Assembly (NCBI RefSeq): GCF_018294505.1
Contig: NC_057804.1
Location: 256,103,251 to 256,167,250, forward strand
DNA: 64,000 bases
Origin: Triticum aestivum
Lineage: Eukaryota; Streptophyta; Magnoliopsida; Poales; Poaceae
Direction of reading: 5' to 3'
Shown here: in pieces, positions 1 to 11,981 of the stretch
Position numbering within the stretch: the first letter of the stretch is position 1
Layout: the number at the start of each line of letters is the position of its first letter
The notes under the pieces: model-generated
The model's input: only the letters and a program-made list of their open reading frames with translations
What the model was told of the DNA's origin: nothing
The model's database searches: none
Position numbers and translations under genes: made by a program

Positions 1-111
1 GACCCGCCACCACTGGGCAAGGAGTATCGCAAGCCCGAGATGTATTATGAGGGCGTCCTGAAGGGTGCCGGCATTATAGCGGGTGAATGCTCCAAAGATG
101 TAATTTTTTAG
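1..111 (+). pseudogene. 3' end of antisense accessory gene of F1
   Basis: The frame starting at base 1 reads the C-terminal end of the same protein encoded on the minus strand of F2 (11982-15054), with the shared motifs GKEYRKPEMYY and ECSKDVIF. It ends in TAG at 109-111, where F2 has GAG one codon before its own TAG, so F1 carries a trivial one-codon truncation. The gene is antisense to the retroelement gag. Function is unknown; see the F2 copy. Confidence 0.7.
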
Positions 112-1314
112 TAGACTCGCACCTGTTATCCTGTGTGCTGAAAACTTTGTTCATATGCGCTAAGCAACGCTTGCTAATTTAAAATATTACCTTCTGTGCG
201 GCCGTTTATCAAATTTGAGAGATGCAAGTCGTCGGCTTCTGCCCCCATGTCACGAGTGCTGGGGTGTTCGGGATAAACCTGAGTTGCTCTTGTTCCCATT
301 CTTGGGTCCATCTAGGGAGGCGCTCAGCACAACGAACAAGGCCATCGGGCTTATAGTGCTTTATCACTCTCACTTAGCCATAGAATTCTATAATTTTAAA
401 TTTCGGCGAAGCCCCTAGTATTCGGAAGACCGAGTTCAGGGCGCTATCACGCCTGGGCCAGATAAATCTAGCTCCTCGCTCGAAGCGGCATAAGTCTTTA
501 GGGACTCGAAAAAACCTCGCGAACAGCGACCGGTCTCTCGCATTATCATGACGGTCAGTTTTAGCTTTCTCTACTGAGGTGTTAACCCAGCTCAACTGGG
601 CACAATCGCAGTAGTTCTCCCAGTGCTACGTTAGCCAACTTTGCGGAACATAAGGTACCAAAACATGGGAGCCGGGCAAACCCAACTATTGACCCAAGAC
701 ATGATTCGGAGCCGATGCATATAGTGCTATAACTTCGGGGTGCCGCACTCATGGGAGTGTTCAGTCTTCTCACACCGTGTTATGAGGTGCTGAAGCCCCT
801 GGTGTATTGGCCGTACCAAAGTGCACGGTTGCAAAATGTCATGACTGAACATATTTGTATAAAAATAGATGAATAAAATAATAGATAAGGGCTATATATT
901 GTTTACTGAAGGGGGCTGCTATGAAAGCATAACAATACAAATAGTGCGGTAAGCAAGGGATGGGATTATTTGACATATCCCCCTCCAGGGGCAAGCTGTG
1001 AGATTTTTAAGTAAAACGGGTATTTAGCTTGTTATAGAGACCACCTGGACATTTGACGTGGCTTGTGCTCTCCCTGGCTGTTGCATTGTGTGTTCGGCGA
1101 GTGTATTGCCAGACAGGCCTTCCGGATAGTTGGGTCCAGAAAGTAATAAAAAAAAGAAACGGCAGAATAGGGAGCCCCTAGTGCGGTTAAGCCGCATTCT
1201 GGGAGTGCCGTAGTTGTGCCCCTCCCCTTGTGCAAATGGTATTTCCAAAGCGTAGTTATGTACGCGTGGTACCGCTATCACCATCTGGCGAGGGCTGAGG
1301 TTGGGGCCGCACTG
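112..1314. other. F1 interior without coding capacity
   Basis: This stretch lies between the antisense gene end and the gag-protease end. It aligns by eye with 10778-11981 of F2 in reverse. I see no domain-bearing ORF, and this is where a complete gypsy element would carry RT, RNase H and integrase. Confidence 0.6.
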
Positions 1315-4300
1315 CTATGCTTGCTCGGAACGTGCCAGCCGGTTTTGTTGTAGGTTACTTCGGGCGCGCTTGACGTTGTCCGGACGTTTAACACCCGGAT
1401 TGGGGAATTGCCTTGATAGGCTACTTTGAGCTTTCACCGCTAGGGCCGTCGTGTGCTCCTCCGTTCGGAGGGAGCGTTCGATGTTTCCATTTACCGTAAT
1501 GACTCCGCGAGGGCCTGGCATCTTGAGATATGCGTAGTGCGGCACCGCATTGAATTTTGCGAATGCGGTTCGTCCGAGCAGGGCATGATAGCCACTGCGG
1601 AATGGGACTATGTCGAAGATTAACTCTTCGCTTCGGAAATTATCCGGGGATCCGAAGACAGTGTAACCGAGCCTGTACAGCTGGCCTCTACACCTGGTAT
1701 GACTCCTTTAAAGGTTGTCTTTGTGGGTTTAATCCTTGAGGGATCTATACCCATTTTCCGCACTATATCCTGATAAAGCAGGTTCAGGCTGCTGCCGCCG
1801 TCCATGAGGACTCTGGTGAGGTGAAATCCGTCAATGATTTGGTCTAGGACCAATGCGGCGAATCCGCCGTGACGAATGCTAGTGGGGTGGTCCCTTCGAT
1901 CAAAAGTAATCGGGCAGGAGGACCATGGGTTAAACTTTGGGGCGACCAGCCCCAACGCATACACGTCCTTGAGAGCACGCTTCCGCTCCCTTTTGGGGAT
2001 ATGGGTTGCATATATCATGTTCACCGTCCGCACTTGCGGGGGAAAACCCTTCTGTCCTATGTTGTTTGGCGGCGGGGGCCCCTCCTCGTCATCGCTATGC
2101 AGTCCCTTGTCTCTGGCTTCGGCACTTAACTTGCCTGCCTGCTTGAACACCCAACAATCCGTGTTGGTGTGGTTGGCTGGTTGTTTGGGTGTGTCGTGTA
2201 TCTGACATGAGCGATCGAGTATCCGGTCTAAACTGGATGGGCCCGGGGGGTTTCTTTTGAATGGCTTCTTCTGCTGACCGGGTTTAGAGCCTCTGAATCC
2301 GGCTTTAACTGCCATATCCTCAGCATTGTCGCTGTTAATGCGGCGTTTGTGCTTGTTGCGACGTGACCTGCCATTGTTGTCCTTGGTATCCAAATTGCCA
2401 GGGCTCTTGGTTATGTTATTGCTACGAGCTAGCCAGCTGTCTTCTCCCGCGCAAAAGAGGGTCATGAGTGTCGTGAGGGCTGCCATAGATTTCAGCTTTT
2501 CCTATCCTAGGTGCCGGGCAAGCCATTCGTCTCGGATGTTGTGCCTGAAGGCTACAAGGGCCTCGGCATCCAGACAGTCGACTATTTGATTTTTCTTGGT
2601 TAGGAACCGTGTCCAGAACTGTCTGGCCGATTCCTATGGCTGCTGGATTATGTGGCTTAGGTCATCGGCGTCTGGTGGCCGCATATAAGTGCATTAGAAG
2701 TTGTCGAGGAACGCGGATTCCAGGTCCTCCCAGCAACTAATTGACTCTGCTGGTATGCTATTAAGCCAATGCCGAGCTGGTCCTTTAAGCTTGAGCGGGA
2801 GGTATTTGATGGCGTGTAGATCATCACCACGGGCCATGCGGATATGAAGGAGATAATCCTCGATCCATACCGCGGGATCTGTTGTGCCATCGTATGATTC
2901 GATGTTTACGGGTTTAAAACCCTCGGGGATTTGATGATCCATTACTTCTTCTGTGAAGCATAGTGGGTGTGCGACGCCCCTGTACTTGGCTATATCGCGA
3001 TGCAGCTCGGATGAGCTTTGTTTTTTGTGCTCGGCCTGGCCGTATTTATCATATCCGGCGTGACGGTTATCGTCACGTGACGTGGGGCGCCCATGCGATC
3101 CATAGATCGATCTTGTTTGCCTTGCCTTATTCTCCAAAATGTCTCGCAGGTCTGTTGCATCTCCCCGCGCTCTGGTATTTTTTTAGCGGTGTCGGGGTGC
3201 GGCTTGGGTGGAGGGCCGGAAGGCCTCTCTGTGGCGGCCACTGGGTGGCCGATCGGGCGCATCATACGCTGGTGATGTAGGTTTAGTTGCTTCCTCCTCA
3301 AGTTGGGTAGCAACCTGCGCTTTGGGTACCTCTTGGAGGGGCGTTCGAGTTTATACTCTTCGGCCGCCAGGACTTCGGTCCATTTGTCGGCTAGCAAGTC
3401 TTGGTCAGCTCTAAGTTGCTGCTGTTTTTTCTTGAGGCTGCTTGCCGTGGCCATAAGCCTGCGATTGAAAGGCTCTTGTTTGACGGGATCCTCTGGCACG
3501 ACGAATTCGTCGTCATCGAGGCTTGCCTCGTCTTCGGAGGGAGGCATATAATTGTCGTCCTTGACCTCCCTGTCCACATCTCTCTCATGAGGGCTGGCTC
3601 CTTCGTTCTCCGGCGCTGAATCCTGCTGGAGGGGGTTGTCTTTGGCACTATCTGGCGTGTTGTTATCTCGGGTGCCGGACTCGCCGTTTTTGCTTTGGCG
3701 GGATTTAGAGTGGCGCCGTTGACGTTGGTGCTTGGGTTGCTTCTTGGAGGGGTCGTCCTCCATTTTTTCATCGCCATCCCCTGCTTTGGGGGTGTCCACC
3801 ATGTATATGTCATATGACGAGGTGGCTTTCCAGTGCCCTATAGGTGATGGTTCTTGGTCGTCTCCTTCATCAGCGTCCATACCGTCGATGTCTTCGGAGT
3901 CAAAGTTGAGCATGTCGGTTAAATCATCGACAATGGCTACAAAGTGGGTGGTGGGTGGGTTTTGAATTTCTTCGTCGTCCGCATCCCAACCATGCTAACC
4001 ATAGTCCGGCCAGGGCTCTCCTGACAAAGAGAGATACTTTAGTGCATTCAGGATATCGCCAAAGGGTGAGTGCTGAAAGAGGTCCGCGGCGGTGAACTCC
4101 ATGATCGGAGCCCAATCGGGTTCGATCGGAAGGGGTGCGGGAGATTCGGAGTTCGGAACGGAGTCCGGCACCCTGGAGTCATAGGCCTCACAAAGGACTA
4201 GGCTGGTGTTCGGCTCTATCGCCGTAGAGATTGCGGCTCTTGGGGCGGTGTCCAACCGTCCGTCCCCAACTGGCGTAGTCGGCTCCGAGCTAATGCTCGG

Positions 4301-4594
4301 AGCGGGCACCTGAGCGACGCTCTGGGCGTTGTCCGGCGGCAGAGCTAAATCATGCCCATCGTGACAGTGCGGCGCTCTCGGCCGTGGCTCGAATCCGTCG
4401 AAGATCAAGTCCCCGCGGTCGGCCGTGTACTTTAAACTTCCAAACCTGACCTGATGGCTAGGGGCGTAGCTTTCGATCTGCTCCAGATGGCCAAGCGAAT
4501 TGGCCCGCAATGCGAAGCCACCGAATACGAAGATCTGTCCGGGGAGAAAAGTCTCACCCTGGACCACGTCGTGGTTGATGATCGAAGAAGCCAT
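1315..4594 (-). pseudogene. gag-pro: F1 gag-protease polyprotein, broken
   Basis: The start is MASSIINHD at 4594, 48 bp inside the LTR, and the end is ARSEQA at 1315. Pieces in order: N-terminal region (4594-3995), acidic low-complexity region (3913 to about 3250), retrotransposon gag core with the WIEDYLLHIR and ARHWLNS motifs (3137-2694), a CCHC-like cysteine/histidine cluster (C-x2-H, then H-x4-C, near 2150) and a retropepsin-like domain with MDGGSSLN, where DGG stands in for the usual D-T/S-G. Breaks: TAG at the end of the first piece (Q in F2), a frameshift near 3270, a stop at 2694, and a short deletion in the protease around 1660 relative to F2. Known role: capsid and particle maturation. 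It is not functional here. Confidence 0.85.
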
Positions 4595-4641
4595 CGGGCC
4601 TTAAGCTGACGATAGAGAGGAACTCTCAATGAAAGCACCAA

Positions 4642-5113
4642 TGTCGGTGTCAAAACCGGCGGATATCAGGTAGGGGGTCCCGAACTGTGCGTCTAGGCGG
4701 ATGGTAACAGGAGACAAGGGACACGATGTTTTTACCCAGGTTCGGGCCATCTCGATGGAGGTAAATCCCTGCTCCTGCTTGATTAATATTGATGATATGG
4801 GTAGTACAAGAGTTGATCTACCACGAGATCAGAGAGGCTAAACCCTAGAAGCTAGCCTATGGTATGATTGTTGTTCGTCCGACGGACTAAAACTCTCTGG
4901 TTTATATAGACACCTGAGAGGGCTAGGGTTACATAGAATCGGTTACAATGGGAGGAGATCTTCATATCAAATCTCCAAGCTTGCCTTCCACGCCAAGGAA
5001 AGTCCTATCCGGACACGGGACGAAGTCTTCAATCTTGTATCTTCATAGTCCGGGAGTCCGGCCAAAGGTCATAGTCCGGCCATCCGGACACCCCCTAATC
5101 CGGGACTCCCTCA
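4642..5113 (-). repeat. F1 5' LTR (472 bp)
   Basis: It begins TGTCGGTG and ends CTCCCTCA on the plus strand, a TG...CA terminus in either orientation. Its length equals both F2 LTRs. The TATA box TATATAAA lies on the minus strand at about 4902-4909. Confidence 0.9.
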
Positions 5114-6963
5114 AAGGGTCTATGTCAGAGCTTTGATTTAGCAAACTCCACATACTCAACTATCATATAGTCTTCCATGATTGCTAAGAGTCACGCAATA
5201 CTAATGGTTATGGAGTTTTAATCGGACACTAAGAACGATAGGGGCTTATAGTGTTGCCTCCCAACGTATTCACCGTTGGGTGATGTCAACAATAATAGTT
5301 CATGCTAACTTACATCCAATTGGATATATATATATATATATATCAGGATCTTTCCAACACGAGGTGCTTGCCAAAGGATAAAATGAAAAAGGGAAAGGTG
5401 AAGATAACCTTGACTCTTGCATAAAGTAAAAGACATAAAGTAAAAGATTGGCCCTTCGTAGAGGGAAGCAGAGGTTGTATGCGCTTTTATGGTTGGATGC
5501 ACAAAATCTTAATGCAGAAGAATGTCACTTTATATTGCCACTTGTATATGGACCTTTATTATGCAGTCCGTCGCTTTTATTGCTTCCATAACAAGATCGT
5601 ATAAAGCTTATTTTCTTCACACTAATAGATCATACATATTTAGAGAGCAATTTTTATTGCTTGCACTGATGACAACTTACTTGAAGGATCTTACTCAATC
5701 CATAGGTAGGTATGGTGGACTCTCATTGCAAAACTGGGTTTAAGGATATTTGGAAGCACAAGTAGTATCTCTACTTGGTGCAAGGAATTTTGGCTAGCAT
5801 CAGGGGGAAAGGCAAGCTCAACATGTTTAAATGATCCATGACAATATACTTTAACTGAGATGTGAGAAAACATAACCCATTACGTTGTATTCCTTGTCCA
5901 ACATCAACTCTTTAGCATGTCATACTTAATGAGTGCTCACAATTATAAAAGATGTCTAAGATAGTACATTTATATGTGAAATCTCTCTTCCTTCAATATT
6001 CTTTCATGAAATGTTCAAATGACCAATACAATGCCTGCTAACCTTCAATAAATTTACAACCTCTACTTCTTAGATGTGAAGTCATTACTCCCCACGGGGT
6101 AAGCAAATTCAACTCATTCAACCATTTACTCATAGGATATAAGTGAAGCACACGAGTAAATGACAAACTACCCCAAAAAGATATAAGTGAAGATCAATGA
6201 GTAGCTAAATAATTATGTAACGATGTGAAGATGCCCTCTCATTTAAGAATTTCAGATCTTGGTATTTTATTCAAATAGCAAGAAAAACAAAATAAAATGA
6301 CATTGCAAGGATAGCACAACTCATTTGGAGAAGCAAAAACTTAGGCTCAACCGATACTAACCGATAATTGTTGAAGAAGAAAGGTGGGATGCCTACTGGG
6401 GCATCCCCAAGCTTGGATGCTTGAGACTTCTTGAAATATTATCTTGGGGTGCCTTGCGCATCACCAAGCTTGAAATTTTGTGTCTCCTTAATTCCTCTCA
6501 TATCACGGTTTCTCTTTTTATCAAAAGCTTCATCCACACCAAACTCAACAAGAACTCGTGAGATAGGTTAGTATAAACCAATGCAAAAACATTATCATTT
6601 TCTACTGTAACAAATCACTAAAATAATTATTCAACATTGCATACTAAATGCATCTGCATATTTAATACTCCTATCCTCAAATAGAATCATTAAACAAGCA
6701 AACATATGCAAACAATGCAACCATAACAGGAATCTGCCAAAACAGTATAGTCTGGAAAGAATGCAAGATTCATCATACTTCCCTAACTCCAAAAATTATG
6801 AGAAAAATACCTCACTGTAGAAGATTTATCAGAGCCCATTATGCAAAACGTTTCAACGTTATATCATTCTCCAACTTTTCTAGGGAATTTTTGCAACAGC
6901 AGTAAACTTTCTGTTTTCCAACAGAAACATGTATACTGCAAAATAAGCATGGTAAAGGCTATC
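5114..6963 (-). mobile_element. S (left part): interior of Sabrina/WHAM-like gypsy element
   Basis: AT-rich sequence with no supported gene. Text near 6390-6480 (GGCATCCCCAAGCTT, with the theme recurring about 80 bp on) resembles 16225-16320 on the far side of F2, and the two flanks join through the CTATC target duplication. This is the untranslated interior of S downstream of its coding region. The outer end of S is hidden behind or beyond F1. Confidence 0.65.
5324..5343. repeat. AT dinucleotide microsatellite
   Basis: Ten uninterrupted AT units inside S. A simple repeat with no other signal attached. Confidence 0.95.
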
Positions 6964-7435
6964 TGAGGGAGTCCTGGATTAGGGGGTGTCCGGATGGCCG
7001 GACTATGACCTTCGGCCGGACTCCCGAACTATGAAGATACAAGATTGAAGACTCCGTCCCGTGTTCGGATGGGACTTTCCTTGGCGTGGAAGGCAAGCTT
7101 GGCGATACAATATGAAGATCTCCTCCTATTGTAACCGACTCTGTGTAACCCTAGCCCTCTCCGGTGTCTATATAAACCGGAGAGTTTTAGTCCGTAGGAC
7201 GAACAACAATCATACCATAGGCTAGCTTCTAGGGTTTAGCCTCTCTGATCTCGTGGTAGATCCACTCTTGTACTACCCATATCATCAATATTAATCAAGC
7301 AGGAGTAGGGTTTTACCTCCATCGAGAGGGCCCGAACCTGGGTAAAAATATCGTGTCCCTTGTCTCCTGTTACCATCCACCTAGACGCACAGTTCGGGAC
7401 CCCCTACCCGAGTTCCGCCGGTTTTGACACCGACA
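6964..7435 (+). repeat. F2 5' LTR
   Basis: It runs TGAGGGAGTC to CACCGACA. The TATA box CTATATAAAC is at 7168-7177, so transcription should start near 7200. The first interior bases after the LTR are TTGGTGCTTTCATTG, the position expected for a primer-binding site; I do not recognise the tRNA. Confidence 0.93.
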
Positions 7436-7482
7436 TTGGTGCTTTCATTGAGAGTTCCTCTGTGTCGTCACCTTTAGGCCCG

Positions 7483-10400
7483 ATGGCTTCTTCGATCATC
7501 AATCACGACGCGGTCCAGGGTGAGACCTTTCTCCCCGGACAGATCTTCGTATTCGGCGGCTTCGCACTGCGGGTCATTTCGCTTGGCCATCTGGAGCAGA
7601 TCGAAAGCTACGCCCCTGGCCATCAGGTCAGGTTTGGAAGCTTAAATTACACGGCCGACATCCGCGGGGACTTGATATTCGATGGATTCGAGCCACAGCC
7701 GAGCATGCCGCTCTGTCCTGATGGACATGATCTAACTCTGTCGCCGGACAGCGCCCGGAGTGCCGCTCAGGTGTCGGCTCCGATCATTAGCTCGGAGCCG
7801 ACTGCGCTAGTCGGGGATGGACGGTTGGACACCACCCCGGGAGCCGCAATCTCTATGGCGATAAAGCCGAATACCAGCCTAGTCCTTTGCAGGGCCCTTG
7901 ACTCCAAGGTGCCGGACTCTGTTCCGGACTCCGTATATCCCGCACCTCTTCCGATCGAACCCGATTGGGCTCCGATCATGGAGTTCACCGCCACGGACGT
8001 CTTTCAGCATTCGCCCTTGGGAGATATCCTGAATTCACTAAAGTCTCTCTCTTTGTCAGGAGAGCCCTGGCCGGATTACGGTCAGCATGGTTGGGATACG
8101 GACGACGAAGAAATTCGAGGCCCACCCACCACCCACCTCGTAGCCACTGTCGACGATTTAACCGACATGCTCGACTTTGACTCCGAAGACATCAACGGTA
8201 TGGACGCTGATGAAGGAGACGACCAAGAACTAGCACCTATAGGGAACTGGAAAGCCACCTCGTCATATGACATATACATGGTGGACACCCCCTAAGCAGG
8301 GGATGGTGATGAAAAAACGGAGGGCGACCCCTCCAAGAAGAAACCCAAGCGCCGACGTCAGCAGCGCCGCTCTAAGTCCCGCCAAAGCAAAAACGGCGAT
8401 TCCGGCACCGTAGATAACAACACGCCGGACAATGCCGAAGACAACCCCCTCCAGCAGGATTCAGTGCAGGAGGACGAGGGAGCCAGCCCTCATGAGAGAG
8501 CGGCCGATAGAGATGTCGAGGACGACAATTATATGCCTCCCTCCGAAGACGAGGCAAGGCTCGACGACGACAAATTCGTCGTGCCAGAGGATCCCGTTGA
8601 ACAAGAGCGTTTCAAACCCAGGCTTATGGCCACGGCAAGCAGCCTCAAGAAAACAGCAGCAGCTTAGTGCTGACCAAGATTTGCTAGCCGACAGATGGAC
8701 CGAAGTCCTGGCGGCCGAAGATTATAAACTGGAGCGCCCCTCCAAGAGCTACCCAAAGCGCAGGCTGCTACCCCAACTTGAGGAGGAAGAAACTAAACCT
8801 ACATCACCAGCGTACGATGCGCCCGATCGGCCACCCTGTGGCCGCGACAAAGAGGCCTTCAGGCCCTCGACCCAAGCCGCACCCCGACACCGCTCAAAAC
8901 ATACCAAAGTACGGGGAGACGCAACAGACCTGCGAGGCATATTGGAGAATAAGGCAAGGCAAACAAGATCGATCTACGGATCGCATGGGCGTCCCGCTTC
9001 ACGTGACGCTAGCCGTCACGCCAGACATGATAAGTACGGCCAGGCCGAATACAACAGACCAAGCTCATCCGAGCTGCGTCGTGATATAGCCCAGTATAGG
9101 GGCGCCGCACACCCACTATGCTTCACAGACGAAGTAATGGATCATCAAATCACCGAGGGCTTTAAACCCGTAAACATCGAATCATACGATGGCACAACAA
9201 ATCATGCGGTATGGATCGAGGATTATCTCCTTCATATCCACATGGCCCGTGGTGATGACCTACACGCCATCAAATACCTCCCGCTCAAGCTTAAAGGACC
9301 AGCTCGACATTGGCTTAACAGCCTGCCAGCAGAGTCAATTAGTTGCTGGGAGGACCTAGAATCCGCATTCCTTGACAACTTCCAGGGCACTTATGTGCGA
9401 CCACCAGACGCCGATGACCTAAGCCACATAATCCAGCAGCCAGAGGAATCGTCCAGACAATTCTGGACTTGGTTCCTAACCAAGAAAAATCAAATAGTCG
9501 ACTGTCCGGACGCCAAGGCCCTTGCAGCCTTCAAGCACAACATCCGAGACGAATGGCTTGCACGGCACCTAGGACAGGAAAAGCCGAAATCTATGGCAGC
9601 CCTCACGACACTCATGACCCGCTTTTGTGCGGGAGAAGACAGCTGGCTAGCTCGTAGCAATAACATAACCAAGAGCCCTGGCAATTCGGACACCAAGGAC
9701 AACAACGGCAGGTCACGTCGCAACAAGCACAAGCGCCGCATTAACGGCGACAATACTGAAGATACGGCAGTCAATGCCGGATTCAGGTGCTCTAAACCCA
9801 GTCAGCGGAAGAAGCCATTCAAAAGAAACCCTCCTGGCCCATCCAGCTTAGACCGGATACTCAATCGCTCGTGCCAGATACACGACACCCGCAAACAGCC
9901 GGCCAACCACACCAACAGGGATTGTTAGGTGTTCAAGCAGGTAGGCAAGTTAAGTGCCGAAACCAGATACAAGGGGCTGCATAGCGATGATGAGGAGGAG
10001 CCCCGGCCGCCGAACAACAGAGGACATAAGGGATTCCCCCCGCAAGTGCGGATGGTGAACATGATATACGCAACCCACATCCCCAAAAGGGAGTGGAAGC
10101 ATGCTCTCAAGGACGTCTATGCGTTGGAGCCAGTCGCCCCAAAGTTCATCCCGTGGTCCTCCTGCCCAATCACTTTTGATCGAAGGGACCACCCCACTAG
10201 CATCCGTCACGGCGGATTCGCCGCATTGGTCCTAGACCCAATTATCGACAGATTTCACCTCACCAGAGTCCTAATGGACGGCGGCAGCAGCCTGAACCTG
10301 CTTTATCAGGATATAGTGCGAAAAATGGGTATCGATCCCTCAAGGATTAAACCCACAAAGACAGCCTTTAAAGGCGTCATACCAGGTGTAGAAGCCAGCT

Positions 10401-10777
10401 GTACAGGCTCGGTTATACTCGAAGTGGTCTTCGGATCCCCGGATAATTTCCGAAGCGAAGAGTTAATCTTTGACATAGTCCCATTCCGCAGTGGCTATCA
10501 TACCCTGCTCGGACGAACCGCATTTGCAAAATTCAATGTGGTGCCGCACTATGCATATCTCAAGCTCAAGATGCCAGGACCTCACGGAGTCATCACGGTA
10601 AATGGAAACAGTGAACGCTCTCTCCGAACGGAGGATCACACGGCGGCCCTGGCGGCGGAAGTATAGAGTAGCCTCTCAAGGCAATTCTCCAATCCAGGTG
10701 TCAAACGTCAGGACAACGTCAAGCGAGCCCGAAGTAACCTACAACAAATCCGACTGGCACGTTCCGAGCAAGCATAG
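7483..10777 (+). pseudogene. gag-pro: F2 gag-protease polyprotein, broken
   Basis: The ATG at 7483 (MASSIINHD) is 48 bp past the LTR and matches the F1 start. Order: N-terminal region to about 8100; acidic D/E-rich and basic tracts to about 8640; gag core with WIEDYLLHIH and ARHWLNSLP (about 9210-9390); basic region; CCHC-like cluster CQIHD...HTNRDC (about 9870-9928); retropepsin-like MDGGSSLN (about 10275); natural stop at 10775-10777. Lesions: TAA at 8293-8295, a frameshift near 8650 inside a CAG run, TAG at 9926-9928 (TGG in F1), TAG at 10664-10666 (CAA in F1). The frame otherwise stays open over long spans, consistent with a family that was under selection until recently. Confidence 0.88.
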
Positions 10778-11981
10778 TAGTGCGGCCCCAACCCCAGCCC
10801 TCACCAAATGGTGATATCCGTACCACGCGTACATAATTACGCCTTAGAGATACCATGGGCATAAGGGGAGGGGCACAACTACGGCACGCCCAGAATGCGG
10901 CTCAACCGCACTAAGGGGCTCCCTACTCCGCCGTTTCCTTTTCACACACTTTCAGGACCCAACTATTTGGAAGGCCTGTCCGGCAATACACTCGCCGAAC
11001 ACACGATGCAACAGCCATGGAGAGAACAAGCCGCATCAAATGTCCAGGTGGTCTCTATAACGAGCTTAATACCTGTTTTACTTAAAATTCCGCAGCTTGC
11101 CCCTGGATGGGGACATGTCAAATAATCCCATCTCTTGCTTATCGCACTACTTGTATCATTCTGCTTTCGTAGCAGCCCTTTTTTAATAAACAATACATAG
11201 CTCTCATCTATTATTGTACTCATCTATTTTTATATACAAATATGTTCAGTCATGACATTCTGCAACCGTACACTTTGGTACGGCCAATACACAAGGGGCT
11301 TAAAAAACCCCATAACATGGTGTGAGAAGACCGAACACTCTTATGAGTGCGGCACCCCGAACTTATAGCACTATATGCATCGGCTCCGAATCATGTCTTT
11401 GGTCAATAGTTGGGTTTGCCCGGCTCCCATGTTTTGGTACCTTACGTTCCGCAATGTTGGCTAAGGTAGCACTGAGAGAACTATTGTGATTGTGCCCCAG
11501 TTGAGCTGGGTTAACACCTCAGTAGAGAAAGCTAAAACTGACCGTCATGATAGTGCGAGAGACCAGTCGCTGTTTGCGAGGTTTTTCGAGTCCTTAAAGA
11601 CTTATGCCGCTTAGAGCGAGGAGCCGGACTTATCCGGCCTAGGCGTGGATAGTGCCCCGAACTCGGTCTTCCGAATACTAGAGGCTTCGCTGAAATTTAA
11701 AATTATAGAATTCTATGGCTTAGTGAGAGTGATAAAGCATTATATGTCCGATGGCCTGGTTCGTTGTGCTGAGCGCCTCCCTATATGGACCCAAGAATGG
11801 GAACAAGAGCACTCAGGTTTATCTCGAACACCCTAGCACTCGTGGCATGGGGGTAGAAGCCGACGACCTGCACCTCTCAGATTTAATAAACGGTCGCACA
11901 GAAGGTAATATTTTAAATTAACAAAGCATTGCTTAACGCATATGAACAAAGTTTTCAGCATACAGGATAACAGATGCGAGT
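10778..11981. other. F2 interior between protease and antisense gene
   Basis: No ORF with a recognisable domain. It is collinear with F1 112-1314. This shared gap shows the loss of the enzymatic pol region predates both insertions. Confidence 0.6.

Larger units (their letters stand above)
1..5113 (-). mobile_element. F1: Fatima-like Ty3/gypsy element, gag-protease only, cut by window start
   Basis: Seen: a 472-bp LTR (4642-5113) followed leftwards by gag and protease remnants on the minus strand, about 1.2 kb without coding sequence, and then the last codons of an antisense gene on the plus strand (1-111). The order and sequence mirror F2 (6964-16064) throughout. No reverse transcriptase, RNase H or integrase lies between protease and antisense gene, so this is a non-autonomous type that would need enzymes from a partner. 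The family name comes from memory of the LTR ends (TGAGGGAGTCC and CACCGACA); the superfamily is inferred from gag and protease. The 3' LTR lies outside the window, so its target duplication cannot be tested; the right flank is AAGGG. Confidence 0.85.

Noticed and set aside
5324..5343. AT repeat as an origin or TATA promoter
   Set aside because: A plain dinucleotide run with no gene or start signal next to it.
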